DNA of 64,000 nt from Planctomycetota bacterium. GTDB taxonomy: Bacteria > Planctomycetota > Planctomycetia > Planctomycetales > Planctomycetaceae. The translations under genes and the position numbers were made by a program. A model generated the notes under the pieces. That model made no database searches and was not told the DNA's origin. It was given only the letters and a program-made list of their open reading frames with translations. Below, piece by piece: positions 1 to 9,459 of this stretch (its first letter is position 1; each line of letters opens with the position of its first letter). The stretch spans positions 62,001-126,000 of the forward strand of contig JAEZFD010000031.1 in NCBI GenBank assembly GCA_023417655.1. Direction: 5' to 3'.

Positions 1-441
1 CTAAGAAATGACTGCCGACCCACCAAGCGGAGAAGCATTTTTCTTCACGGATCAGCGGCAGAGCTAAAGGCGCGAGACGCCGCAAACGGATATGTTCTGG
101 GACGTCCAGACGGTGAAACCCCTGCCCCACTCCCAGAGACTTTTTGGATGCGGTACCGAATGCCAGTCCCGATCATCCTTTCGCCGGCCGTTACGACGTT
201 GTTACCGGGCTCAGGTCGGAGAAAGCAGCATCGCTACCTGTCACGAATTCACCCAACGAGCAAGGACCACTGCCCCCCGGAAGAGATCCCCTGCAGATCA
301 CGCAGCCGGTCGCAGTCGTCTTACTCTGCCGGCGCGACTGCGAAACTGGTCATCTGACCATGGTCGTTGCCAACCGCGAGACGCCGACCAATCCCAGGCC
401 AGTGGACAGCGAGCTGGTGGGAGCCCGCACAGAATGTTGCA
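1..441. other. Left-edge region without a recognised gene
   Basis: This is the 441 bases downstream of the exporter operon. Several short overlapping frames are open on the plus strand, but their translations are rich in Arg, Ser, Pro and His, look like nothing I know and have no clear ribosome site. I see no tRNA, repeat or strong terminator hairpin. Confidence 0.5.
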
Positions 442-1572
442 TTATTTCGTCACGGCAATCGATCTCCGAAAGAGAGCTAAGCTGTAAACAAAGAAGGCGA
501 GTCCCATGATTCCGACCGTCAAAAACTGAGCCCAGACTGCCTGAAATCCGCCGCCCCGATAGATGATGATCTGTGAGAAGCTGACGAACTGCCGCGAGGG
601 AAGCAGGTAAGTCAAATACTGCAGCCAGACCGGTTGACTCTCGACCGGAGTGGAGCCTCCTGAAAGAAGTTGCAGAATGCTGACCACGAGAATAATCAAC
701 AGTGAGAACTGGGCCATAGTCCGGGAGACCGTTCCCAGAAAAATACCAAGTGCCGTCGCGAAAAAGAGGTAAAGGACCACGCCGGACAACCAGAGAGTGA
801 TGGATCCAGCAAAGGGAACTTGCAGTGCCCACTTCACGACGAAGAACATCGATATCACCGTCGCGACCAGAATAACGAAGCTATTCGCCAGCACTTTTGC
901 CATTGCGATTTCAAATGCATTGAGCGGCATCACCAGCAGATGCTCGAGAGTTCCATGCTCTCGTTCACGCAAAATGGCGGCCCCAGTGAGAACGACCGTT
1001 AACAGTGTGATCTGATTAATAATAGCCACAACGCTGTTGCGCCAGGAGGAAATCCCGTTTGGGTTGAACATCTTCCGAATCACGAGATTGAAAGGCGGCT
1101 TGGGGGTCTCCTCAGTTCGGTAAATATAGTTTGCCACGCGATCAGTAATAATATTATTGATATATCCGGCCCCCACTGCCGCCTGCTGCATTGCGGTTGC
1201 ATCAATATTCAGCTGGATACTTGGAGAGCGACCTGCCTTCAAATCTAATTCGAATCGCGAGGGGATGACGACCACGAACATATACATCCCTCGGTCCATT
1301 GCGTCTTCAACATCGCGAGCGGAAATCAGCTGTGGAAGCTGAAAACGTGGCGGATAGAAAGCGTTAAGAAGTTCCTTGGCGAGTGTTGAACCATCCTCAT
1401 CGACGAATGCCAATGAGGCATTGTTCACTTCGCTTGAAATCCCCGTAGCCTGAATATAAACAGAACCTGTAAAGGCATAGATCACAAACAGCAGCATCAC
1501 CAAATCACTGCCAAAACTACGGAGTTCCTTAAGACTCAGCCAGAAAATGTTCAGCAGGGACTTTGAGTTCAT
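442..1572 (-). CDS. ABC-2 type transporter permease (YhhJ-like)
   Basis: This is an integral membrane subunit of an ABC exporter. After a start-proximal hydrophobic helix there is a large extracytoplasmic domain (about residues 50-180), then five or six hydrophobic segments in the C-terminal half, as in the ABC2_membrane_3 fold. The ATG at 1572 overlaps the stop of the upstream ATPase gene as ATGA, so I prefer it to the in-frame ATG at 1611, which would reach into that gene. It is the last gene of an adaptor, ATPase, permease operon in the same order as yhiI-rbbA-yhhJ of E. coli. It probably pairs with the permease half of the RbbA-like protein to form the channel. The substrate is unknown. 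The family call is firm and the ortholog name is inferred from context. Confidence 0.85.
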   Translation of the reverse strand: MNSKSLLNIFWLSLKELRSFGSDLVMLLFVIYAFTGSVYIQATGISSEVNNASLAFVDEDGSTLAKELLNAFYPPRFQLPQLISARDVEDAMDRGMYMFVVVIPSRFELDLKAGRSPSIQLNIDATAMQQAAVGAGYINNIITDRVANYIYRTEETPKPPFNLVIRKMFNPNGISSWRNSVVAIINQITLLTVVLTGAAILREREHGTLEHLLVMPLNAFEIAMAKVLANSFVILVATVISMFFVVKWALQVPFAGSITLWLSGVVLYLFFATALGIFLGTVSRTMAQFSLLIILVVSILQLLSGGSTPVESQPVWLQYLTYLLPSRQFVSFSQIIIYRGGGFQAVWAQFLTVGIMGLAFFVYSLALFRRSIAVTK

Positions 1573-4325
1573 CGTTCCTGCTTTCTGAGTCCGAGCATGC
1601 TGAGAATCCAAAGAATGGGAACACAGCTGGCGAGAAAGAGCAGATCCGGCATCATCAATGCGGCATCCAGTCCTTTGGTATACGCCCCGACACTGGCATG
1701 CATGTAATACGTGGTTGGCCAGAAGGAACCGATGAGCCGCGCTCGCCCTTCCAGTGTTGAGACAGGCTGCAGAAGTCCGGAGAACTGGATGGTTGGCATC
1801 ATCGTAATGATCGCCGTGACGAAAACTGCAGCGACCTGACTATTGGTGAATGTCGAAATCACCATTCCAATCCCCGTTGTCACCGTAACATAGAGCAGCG
1901 TGCAAAGGATCAGCATGACCAGGCTGCCTTTAATCGGCACTCCGAATACGATAAGTGCCAAACCAAAAAGAATGAAGAAGTTAATCATTCCAACAACGAT
2001 GTAAGGAATCTGCTTTCCGATGAGATACTCAATTCTCCGGGTCGGCGTGACGTAAAAATTGATCATTGACCCCAGTTCCTTCTCCCGAACAATACTGACA
2101 GCCATGAGAATCGCGGGAATGAGAATCAGGAGCAATGCAGGCACGCTGGGAACGATAGAATAGATGCTTAGAAATGATGGATTGTACATGTATCGATCTT
2201 CAATCCGAGCGGTCACCATCGGCGTATCGAACTGAAGACCATTCGACGGATCATTCAGCATTGCCCACTGAACCCCCTGAACATACTGAGCCACATTCTC
2301 CCCGCGGAACGTGTCGGCTCCGTCCACTTCGGCGAGGACTTCAGCAGGGATCCCTTTTCTGAAGTTTCTACCGAAGTTTGGCTGAATTTCGAGGAGCAGC
2401 GAAATGGAATCGGACTGAAGCCGATCCAGACCTTCCTCAGATGAATAGACAGGCGGCATCCTGGTGAAATAACGAGCCGTTCCTGCAAACTGTTCGAGAT
2501 ATGTTCGGCTCTCCGGAGTCTGGTCAAGATCCATTGCGGCGTAACGGATATGCTCGATATCTGTTGTCAGTCCGAAGCCGAAGGTGAGCATTAAGACTGC
2601 CGATCCGACGAATGCAAAGAGAAGACGGACCGGATCCCGAATAATCTGGACCGCTTCATTTCGGGTATATGCAAGCATGCGGCCTACAGCCAATCGGGCG
2701 CCCTTCAAGGAAGCATGACCAGCGGCACCGCCGGTTTTTACTGGAGTCGACTCGGGGGCGGATTCATCGTCACCCCGCACATTCTCCGCGATCGCTTCCT
2801 CCATATAGCCGATGAAGGCTTCCTCTAAGTCTGCTGCTCCTCGGGCATCGATCAGTTTCTGTGGTTCATCGCAGGCCAGCACCCGTCCAGCATGCATGAG
2901 AGAGATCCGATCACAACGCATCCCTTCGTTCATAAAATGTGTCGTGACGAATATGGTAACTCGCTGATTCCGAGACATGTCAACTAAAAGCTCCCAGAAG
3001 CTGTCCCGGGCGACCGGGTCAACGCCCGAGGTCGGCTCATCCAGAATGAGCATCTTCGGCTCATGCAAAACCGCGACGGCCAGAGAAAGCCGCTGACGCA
3101 ATCCCATGGGGAGTTCACCAGCCAGGGCGTCCAAGTGCGAACGAAGTCCAAACTTGTCGACGAGTTCTTCAATGCGAGCCTTCGCTTTGGCGGCAGGCAG
3201 ATGAAATAACCTCGCATCAAGAACTAAGTTCTCCCGCACCGTCAGCTCGCCATATAGCGAGAATGACTGAGTCATATAACCCAGGTTACGTCGAACCTCG
3301 ATGCTGCCGGCTTCGATTGATTTCCCAAACAGCGTTGCGCTCCCTTCAGTCGGAGGCAACAACCCCGTCAGCATTTTCATGGTGGTGGATTTGCCACAGC
3401 CGTTAGAGCCGAGAAACCCGAAGATTTCGCCTCGCTCGATCGAGAGTGTGACATGATCAACAGCGGTGAAGTCGCCAAAGCGGCGAGTCAGGCCGTGTGC
3501 ATCGATTGCAATCTCCCTCTCTCCCGCTGGACGGGGGGGAATCAACAGTTCAGTGTGCCCTACTCGCTTTTCTTCAGGCAACAGAGCAATAAAGCACTTT
3601 TCCAGGTCGGATGTGTGCGTTCGCTCCATAAGAGCAGCGGGCGTCCCGACTGCGAGGACCCGACCGGCATCCATAGTGACGATCCAATCCCACCGTTGCG
3701 CCTCATCCATGTAAGCTGTGGAAATGATCACGCTCATTCCTGGCCGCTGGCTCCGGATGTTGTCAATCAGTGCCCAGAACTGCTGCCGAGAGAGTGGGTC
3801 GACGCCGGTGGTTGGTTCATCGAGAATTAACAGGTCCGGGTCATGCACAAGAGCCCCACACAATCCAACTTTTTGCTTCATACCACCAGAGAGCTTGCCC
3901 GCAGGTCGATCTGAGAATGGAGCGAGTCCGGTTGCTTCCAGTAAGGTTCGTATGCGGACGGGCCGCTCGGCAGCGGAGAGCCCAAAGAGTTGTGCCATGA
4001 AGTCAACGTTATCATAAACGCTTAACTCCAAGTATAAGTTCTTCCCCAGACCCTGCGGCATATATGCAATGCGGGGACAGGCATCATGCCGGTGGCGGAC
4101 GTCGGCGATATCTCCATCAAGTACCGTCACATGGCCTTGCTGCAGCTTTTTGGAGCCGGCGATAATTGCCAGCAAAGTCGATTTCCCGACGCCGTCCGGC
4201 CCGACAATACCGACCATTACTCCGCGGGGAAAATCAATCGACAGGCAATCAAGCGCAACTGTCTTCCCATACCGATGAGAGACATCTTTCACGGAGACGA
4301 CAGGTGAATCGCTCGAACTTGACAT
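1569..4325 (-). CDS. rbbA: RbbA-like double ABC ATPase fused to an ABC-2 permease
   Basis: This 918-residue protein has two ABC ATPase domains followed by a membrane domain, the layout and length of E. coli RbbA/YhiH (about 911 aa). Domain 1 has a Walker A at residues 42-49 (GPDGVGKS), an LSGG signature and a Walker B with LLILDEPTTGVDP. Domain 2 has GSNGCGKS near residue 305 and LILDEPTSGVDP, with the signature changed to LPMGLRQ; as I recall, RbbA has a similar variant there. From about residue 550 there is an ABC-2 permease with an extracytoplasmic domain between its first and second helices. RbbA was reported as ribosome-associated, but the gene context here, between an HlyD adaptor and a permease, points to export. 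The stop codon overlaps the permease start by four bases. Confidence 0.88.
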   Translation of the reverse strand: MSSSSDSPVVSVKDVSHRYGKTVALDCLSIDFPRGVMVGIVGPDGVGKSTLLAIIAGSKKLQQGHVTVLDGDIADVRHRHDACPRIAYMPQGLGKNLYLELSVYDNVDFMAQLFGLSAAERPVRIRTLLEATGLAPFSDRPAGKLSGGMKQKVGLCGALVHDPDLLILDEPTTGVDPLSRQQFWALIDNIRSQRPGMSVIISTAYMDEAQRWDWIVTMDAGRVLAVGTPAALMERTHTSDLEKCFIALLPEEKRVGHTELLIPPRPAGEREIAIDAHGLTRRFGDFTAVDHVTLSIERGEIFGFLGSNGCGKSTTMKMLTGLLPPTEGSATLFGKSIEAGSIEVRRNLGYMTQSFSLYGELTVRENLVLDARLFHLPAAKAKARIEELVDKFGLRSHLDALAGELPMGLRQRLSLAVAVLHEPKMLILDEPTSGVDPVARDSFWELLVDMSRNQRVTIFVTTHFMNEGMRCDRISLMHAGRVLACDEPQKLIDARGAADLEEAFIGYMEEAIAENVRGDDESAPESTPVKTGGAAGHASLKGARLAVGRMLAYTRNEAVQIIRDPVRLLFAFVGSAVLMLTFGFGLTTDIEHIRYAAMDLDQTPESRTYLEQFAGTARYFTRMPPVYSSEEGLDRLQSDSISLLLEIQPNFGRNFRKGIPAEVLAEVDGADTFRGENVAQYVQGVQWAMLNDPSNGLQFDTPMVTARIEDRYMYNPSFLSIYSIVPSVPALLLILIPAILMAVSIVREKELGSMINFYVTPTRRIEYLIGKQIPYIVVGMINFFILFGLALIVFGVPIKGSLVMLILCTLLYVTVTTGIGMVISTFTNSQVAAVFVTAIITMMPTIQFSGLLQPVSTLEGRARLIGSFWPTTYYMHASVGAYTKGLDAALMMPDLLFLASCVPILWILSMLGLRKQER

Positions 4326-4379
4326 CTCGCGCCTAGGCCTAAAACCAGGAAGCAGAAGACGATGGAAATCTGAACCACA

Positions 4380-5474
4380 TTACATCGCTTTCGACGACGT
4401 CTGTGCTGGAGCCGCGGAACTCGGAGTCGCTGGCTCGGGATTGACAGGTTCACCCTCAGCAGCCGATTCGCCTGAAGATGCAGGGGCCGGAGGTGCTGGA
4501 ACTTGTACCACATTCTGCAGAAATGCGGGCCACTGAGCATTCTCATCAATCTTCACATACCCGACGCCACGAACACCTGTCTTGACGCTCTCGATGTATG
4601 AGGACACAAGTTCTTCAGGAACCTGGATCTTCACGCGAAACATTAGCTTGTCCCGCTCACTCTTTGTCTCGACTTGTTTTGGAGTAAACTGGGCTTCAGG
4701 GGAGACGAAGCTGACGTATCCCGCAGCGGCTTTGTCAGGTGCAAAGTCAACCGTAACTCGCGCGTCAGCTCCGATCTTCAACTGAGATGCGATCGCCGAT
4801 GGGAGAAAGATCTCCATATAAACATCTTCCAGGTTGACCAGCGTGAGGGCCTTTCCTCCCGCGCTCAAGACTTCACCCTCCTCTGCTAGCCGATAGAGAA
4901 CCCGGCCTCGAACAGGAGATTTCAGGATCGCGTCATCGATTCGCGTTTCGATCTTATTCGCTTGTGCCTCTGCCACCCCCACCTCCTGCTTCGCCGTGCG
5001 AAGTTTCGCTTCGTCTTCGGCTAAAGCAGCCTTCTGCACCTCCAGATTCGCTTCACGTCGGTCGTACTCTTCCTGAGTACCGGCGTTCGCAACCAGTAGT
5101 TTTTTATACCGGTCGAATTCAATCTGCGCGAGATGAAGTTGGCTCTTTGAACGGACCACTGTCGAATTGCTGGCTGCCACGCGCTCCTCAGCGGACGCGA
5201 TGTTCGCCTTTGCTTCTGCGAGTTCAGCTTCGAGTGTGGAAGTGTCCATCTCGACTAACACTTCCCCCCGCGTGACGATGCTTCCCTCTTTAACTAGAAT
5301 CCTCCGCACTCGAAGTGGCTCACGAGCGGCGATGTCGACCAGCTTGGCTTCGATCCGGCCGTTACCAGAGACGATACCGGCCGGGAGAGTCGTCTGCTGC
5401 GACGTCCAATACTGATATCCGACGACTCCAATCACGGCCACCACCACCAGGACGACTAACAGTTTCTTAATCAT
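4380..5474 (-). CDS. HlyD/EmrA-type membrane fusion protein (YhiI-like)
   Basis: This is the periplasmic adaptor of the tripartite exporter. One N-terminal membrane anchor (residues 4-24) is followed by half a biotinyl/lipoyl-like domain (GNGRIEAKLVDIAA), a long alpha-helical hairpin rich in Ala, Glu and Lys (about residues 80-185), the second half-lipoyl motif (SPVRGRVLYRLAEEGEV) and a beta-barrel domain. The C-terminal 40 residues are rich in Pro, Ala, Ser and Glu and look disordered. It is the first gene of the operon, 54 bases ahead of the RbbA-like ATPase. I see no TolC-like outer-membrane gene in the window, so any outer partner must be encoded elsewhere. Confidence 0.87.
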   Translation of the reverse strand: MIKKLLVVLVVVAVIGVVGYQYWTSQQTTLPAGIVSGNGRIEAKLVDIAAREPLRVRRILVKEGSIVTRGEVLVEMDTSTLEAELAEAKANIASAEERVAASNSTVVRSKSQLHLAQIEFDRYKKLLVANAGTQEEYDRREANLEVQKAALAEDEAKLRTAKQEVGVAEAQANKIETRIDDAILKSPVRGRVLYRLAEEGEVLSAGGKALTLVNLEDVYMEIFLPSAIASQLKIGADARVTVDFAPDKAAAGYVSFVSPEAQFTPKQVETKSERDKLMFRVKIQVPEELVSSYIESVKTGVRGVGYVKIDENAQWPAFLQNVVQVPAPPAPASSGESAAEGEPVNPEPATPSSAAPAQTSSKAM

Positions 5475-5655
5475 CGATTTCTATCCCTGCGACAACTTTT
5501 CAGGTGAAACGGTCCTCGGTAGGTGAATCGAATCATGAAGAGCAATCGGAACGCTATCTCGCTGTGATTTCTGAAATATGAAGTTCGCGTCGGCAATGCC
5601 ATTGGTCCATCTGGCATCAACTTACACTTTTGTGGACAGCGGAGCGTTGCCGCAA

Positions 5656-6600
5656 TCAACTCCCATCGAGTTCACTGAGGACATTGTGGAGGATGTCAGC
5701 ACTTGCCTGGAGTGCGTTCGCTTCGGCGTCGTTCAGGGGCGGCCTCAGAGTTTCAAGAACTCCGGCCCCTCCGACAATTCTTGGGAGTGACAACGTCACC
5801 TCGTTTATCCTTCCAACATTGTTCGTCGGCGAACACACTGTCAGTATCGCTCGTTGATCATGCAGAATCACATCCACAATCCGGGCGATTGCACTTCCGA
5901 CGCCGTAATATGTCGCCCCTTTTCCAGCAATAATCGTATAAGCCGCACGTCGCACCCCGGTATCGATTTCTGCACGCTGCTCATCTTTCAATTCAATCCC
6001 GCGCGCTTTCAGAAACTCCGGAAGAGGCATGCCGCCAACTGACACTAACGACCACGTGAGTACTTCGGAATCGCCGTGCTCACCAACGACGTGACCATGA
6101 ACATGGTGCGGGTCAACCCCACAGTGAGCTCCTAGCAACGACCGGAAGCGGGCCGTATCCAGAGTCGTCCCTGACCCGAGGACTCGCGGTTCGGAGACTC
6201 CGAGTTTCCTCATCAAACGGACAGTCAGGTGTGTCATAATGTCGACGGGATTGGTAGCGACAACAACCACTGCGCCAGGAGCATACCGTGCAATTTGCGG
6301 CACGATTTCATTGAAGACCTCCGCGTTTCGCTTCAAAAGCTCCAGACGAGGTTCGTTCGGTTTCTGCCCGACCCCGGCGCTGACGACAACCACGCTGCAA
6401 CCTTTGACATCAGTAAAATCACCTTTGGATATCTTTAACGGATAGGCAAAAGGAACTGCATGCTGTAAATCGGCGACTTCCGCACTCGTACGCTTCGAAT
6501 TGGGGTCAATAAGAACTATCTCTCGGCCAACGCCATGCATTATCATTGCATAGGCTGCGGTCGATCCGACCAGTCCCGCGCCGACGACACCAACTTTCAT
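5656..6600 (-). CDS. ldh: L-lactate dehydrogenase
   Basis: The enzyme interconverts pyruvate and L-lactate with NADH in the cytoplasm. Its 314 residues are normal for the LDH/MDH family. The Rossmann motif GAGLVG is at residues 7-12 and Asp32 suits NAD. The specificity loop reads GVGQKPNEPR, with Gln79 where malate dehydrogenases carry Arg, which supports lactate over malate. Arg85 follows in that loop, and the catalytic His175 lies in GEHGDSE. The ATG at 6600 is preceded by a purine-rich GAGAGGG ribosome site. It lies 47 bases downstream of glycogen phosphorylase on the same strand, so the two are probably co-transcribed. Together with phosphoketolase and acetate kinase it suggests fermentative use of stored glycogen. 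Confidence 0.9.
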   Translation of the reverse strand: MKVGVVGAGLVGSTAAYAMIMHGVGREIVLIDPNSKRTSAEVADLQHAVPFAYPLKISKGDFTDVKGCSVVVVSAGVGQKPNEPRLELLKRNAEVFNEIVPQIARYAPGAVVVVATNPVDIMTHLTVRLMRKLGVSEPRVLGSGTTLDTARFRSLLGAHCGVDPHHVHGHVVGEHGDSEVLTWSLVSVGGMPLPEFLKARGIELKDEQRAEIDTGVRRAAYTIIAGKGATYYGVGSAIARIVDVILHDQRAILTVCSPTNNVGRINEVTLSLPRIVGGAGVLETLRPPLNDAEANALQASADILHNVLSELDGS

Positions 6601-6647
6601 ATCACACCCTCTCTGCTGACTATCACGGGCATGTCACGATTGTTCAT

Positions 6648-9152
6648 TCAAACCATTTCCTCTTTGGCATTGTAAGGCTCTACAGGGCAAGCTCTGGCAT
6701 TCCAGATTTCAGCGGCATATTCGCGGATTGCCCGATCGCTCGAAAACTTCCCTGCGCTGGCTACGTTGATGATCGCACGTTTGACCCAGGATTTCCGGTC
6801 GGAATACAACTTCCCTACCTGCTCATGTGCCTTCGTATAGGACGTCAGGTCCGCAAGATGCATGTAGTAGTCAGAGTCCATGATCGTGCTACGGATCGGC
6901 TCGAAGATGCCCGGCTCGTTCGGGCTGAAACGGTTGTCGAAGATCAAGTCCAGAGCCCGCCGAGTCTCTTCCTCATGATCATAATGCCAGCGAGGATTAT
7001 ACCACCCACGGCTCTCTGACACCTGATCGGCGGTCAATCCAAACAGGAACAAATTCTCCTCTCCCGCTTCTTCCGCCATTTCAATCGTCGCGCCGTCGCG
7101 AGTGCCGATAGTCAACGCTCCATTCATCATGAACTTCATGTTTCCGGTTCCGCTTGCTTCATAGCCGGCAGTGGAGATCTGTTCTGAGATGTCGCTAGCT
7201 GGAATCAGACGTTGAGCAAGCGAAACGTTATAGTTTGCGAGAAAGATCACCCGAATGCGGTCACGAACGATGGGGTGGGCCTCAATTGTTCTCCCGACGT
7301 TATTGATGAGCTTGATAACGAGTTTCGCCAGCTGATAAGCGGGGGCGGCTTTGCCGGCAAAGAAAAAGGTCCGAGGAGGAATCTCAATGGATGGATTATC
7401 GAGGATACGGTTATACAAGACGATGATGTGCAGCAGATTCAGCACCTGCCGCTTATATTCATGAATTCGTTTGATCTGACTGTCGAAGAGCGTTTTCGGA
7501 TCGACTCTCTCCCCCGTCGACTGTTTTAACCACGCCACAAACCGGTTCTTCGCCTCCTGTTTCCCCTTGAGAAAACGCTCCTGAAATGCGGCATCATCAG
7601 CCAGGGAAGTGAGGCCTCGCAGCTGGCTCAAATCGTCAAGCCATTGATCTCCGATCGCGTCAGTGATCAGTTCAGCGAGTTGAGGATTTGCCAAGAGCAG
7701 CCATCGGCGCGGAGTTACGCCGTTGGTCTTGTTGTTGAACCTGCCGGGGAACATGTCGGCAAACGGCTGGACGACTCGAGTTCGGAGCAAGTCGGAGTGA
7801 ATCTTCGATACTCCGTTCGTGCTGTGGGTCCCCACGATGGCCAGATGAGCCATCCGGATTGAAGGAGACTCGCCTCCCTCAATGAGACTCATTCGTGGAA
7901 TGCGATCCGGCTCCTGTGGGTACCGGCATTGAACTTCAATCAGAAACCGGCGATTAATTTCATAGATAATTTCCAGCAGCCGCGGGCAGACTAACTGAAA
8001 GAAGTAAACCGGCCATTTCTCCAAGGCTTCCGGAAGTAAAGTGTGATTTGTATAGGCGAGAGAATCTACCGTTAATTGCCACGCTTCCTCCCATGTCAGT
8101 CGATCCTCGTCGAGTAGTATCCGCATCAGTTCCGCAACTGCCATCGCGGGATGCGTATCATTGAGCTGGATAGCAATCTTATCTGACAGGTGATGGATTG
8201 TCGGATTACGTGCCCGATAGCGGGAGACGATGTCTTGTAACGAACAGCAGACCAGAAAGTATTCCTGAACGAAACGCAGTGCTTGCCCCGCAACAGTGGA
8301 GTCATTGGGATAGAGAACGCGGGTCACGGAGGCCGCGACCACTCTGTCCACAACCGCCCCTACAAAATCGCCAGAGCTGAATTCTCTCAGATCGAACTGA
8401 TCAGGTGAGGCCGCACTCCAGAGTCGCAGGGTGTTGACATTCCTTCCCCCATATCCAACGATCGGCCGGTCATAGGGAATACCTCGTAGGTTGGACGCGT
8501 GCCCCGGAACTGCTTTTAAGTTCCGGTTCTCCAGCAGGAAACTGCAGTTCACCGGAATTGTCACGGTGTCCTCAGATCGTGCCACTTCCCAAGGATCGGC
8601 GAGGGCGAGCCATTCGTCTGGCTGTTCAACCTGGTATCCATTCTCAATCGACTGGCGAAAGATCCCGTATTCGTATCTTAAACCATAACCAACCGCGGGA
8701 ATTCCCTGAGTCGCCATCGATTCAATAAAGCAGGCAGCCAGTCTGCCGAGTCCCCCGTTTCCCAAACCAGCGTCCGGCTCTGTTTCCAGAATCTCAGGCC
8801 AATTTTCAATCTTCTCCTCTTGCAGAAACTCTGCGACCTCGGCTTCCAGTCTGAAATTGTTGAGATTATTGAGAAGAGTTCGCCCGATTAGATACTCCAT
8901 GGAAAGATAATAGACCCGCTTCGGGTTCTCGTGGTCGTACGTTTGCTGAGTCCGTAGCCATTGCTGACTGAGCGTGTCGCGTATGGCTCGTGAAATCCCT
9001 TCAAACTGGGTTCGGGCCGTAGCGGATTCGAGCGGAACAACATGGTCCAATACCACGTGATGTTCGTACTCCTGCCTGAGATCAAACGGATCCAGCCTCG
9101 ACAGACTCGGTTTAACTGCGTTTCCATACTGCGGAATGATGGGTCGAGTCAT
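6648..9152 (-). CDS. glgP: Glycogen/alpha-glucan phosphorylase
   Basis: This enzyme releases glucose-1-phosphate from alpha-1,4-glucan with inorganic phosphate and pyridoxal phosphate. Its 834 residues match the family. The N-terminal part has the conserved MEYLIGRTL and GLGNGGLGRLAACF segments. The C-terminal part has FNNKTNGVTPRRWL, DSQIKRIHEYKRQ and EASGTGNMKF, whose lysine carries the cofactor. The ATG at 9152 begins at the expected place and nothing is missing. Its neighbours are ldh (47 bases downstream) and ackA (307 bases upstream, with a perfect 13-bp inverted repeat between). Combined with GlgX it would break down glycogen completely. Confidence 0.95.
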   Translation of the reverse strand: MTRPIIPQYGNAVKPSLSRLDPFDLRQEYEHHVVLDHVVPLESATARTQFEGISRAIRDTLSQQWLRTQQTYDHENPKRVYYLSMEYLIGRTLLNNLNNFRLEAEVAEFLQEEKIENWPEILETEPDAGLGNGGLGRLAACFIESMATQGIPAVGYGLRYEYGIFRQSIENGYQVEQPDEWLALADPWEVARSEDTVTIPVNCSFLLENRNLKAVPGHASNLRGIPYDRPIVGYGGRNVNTLRLWSAASPDQFDLREFSSGDFVGAVVDRVVAASVTRVLYPNDSTVAGQALRFVQEYFLVCCSLQDIVSRYRARNPTIHHLSDKIAIQLNDTHPAMAVAELMRILLDEDRLTWEEAWQLTVDSLAYTNHTLLPEALEKWPVYFFQLVCPRLLEIIYEINRRFLIEVQCRYPQEPDRIPRMSLIEGGESPSIRMAHLAIVGTHSTNGVSKIHSDLLRTRVVQPFADMFPGRFNNKTNGVTPRRWLLLANPQLAELITDAIGDQWLDDLSQLRGLTSLADDAAFQERFLKGKQEAKNRFVAWLKQSTGERVDPKTLFDSQIKRIHEYKRQVLNLLHIIVLYNRILDNPSIEIPPRTFFFAGKAAPAYQLAKLVIKLINNVGRTIEAHPIVRDRIRVIFLANYNVSLAQRLIPASDISEQISTAGYEASGTGNMKFMMNGALTIGTRDGATIEMAEEAGEENLFLFGLTADQVSESRGWYNPRWHYDHEEETRRALDLIFDNRFSPNEPGIFEPIRSTIMDSDYYMHLADLTSYTKAHEQVGKLYSDRKSWVKRAIINVASAGKFSSDRAIREYAAEIWNARACPVEPYNAKEEMV

Positions 9153-9459
9153 TGCGTTTTATCCGTTAGGATTTCCAGCATTGCCTGTCTCACGGCAAGA
9201 ACCGTTTGTTCCTGGACACGCGATCGGCGCAGCAGGAATAGACCAGGTCGAGTTCCTCATCACCAGCATTAATCCAGCCGAGACTTCAAACGTCAAAGCT
9301 CCGGTCGGCTTCCTGACGAATCCCGACTTGGAGGTCGACGTCAGAGTATCGCCGTTGGTCGCTCAATCAGTTGTGCTGTTGCACAACTGATTGACTTAAA
9401 AGTGACCGCCGTGGATGCTGTCCTTTCACCTGCTATCAGCTAGACGTTGCGAGTGATTG
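9153..9459. other. ackA-glgP spacer
   Basis: A 307-base gap between two genes on the same strand. Its only striking element is the inverted repeat at 9364-9393. I find no convincing gene. A GG-N10-GC spacing exists on the minus strand around 9269-9282, but its -12 part is poor, so I do not call a promoter. Confidence 0.5.
9364..9393. repeat. Perfect 13-bp inverted repeat with a 4-base loop
   Basis: CAATCAGTTGTGC and its exact reverse complement GCACAACTGATTG are separated by TGTT. It lies 67 bases past the ackA stop and 211 bases before the glgP start. No T-run follows on the minus strand, so it is not a standard intrinsic terminator. It may be an mRNA-processing or attenuation hairpin, or an operator. 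Its half-sites resemble the island's TGTGCG dyad, but the spacing is two bases shorter. Confidence 0.7.

Noticed and set aside
92..509. Overlapping plus-strand frames at the left edge
   Set aside because: No family resemblance or ribosome site; they overlap the permease 3' end.
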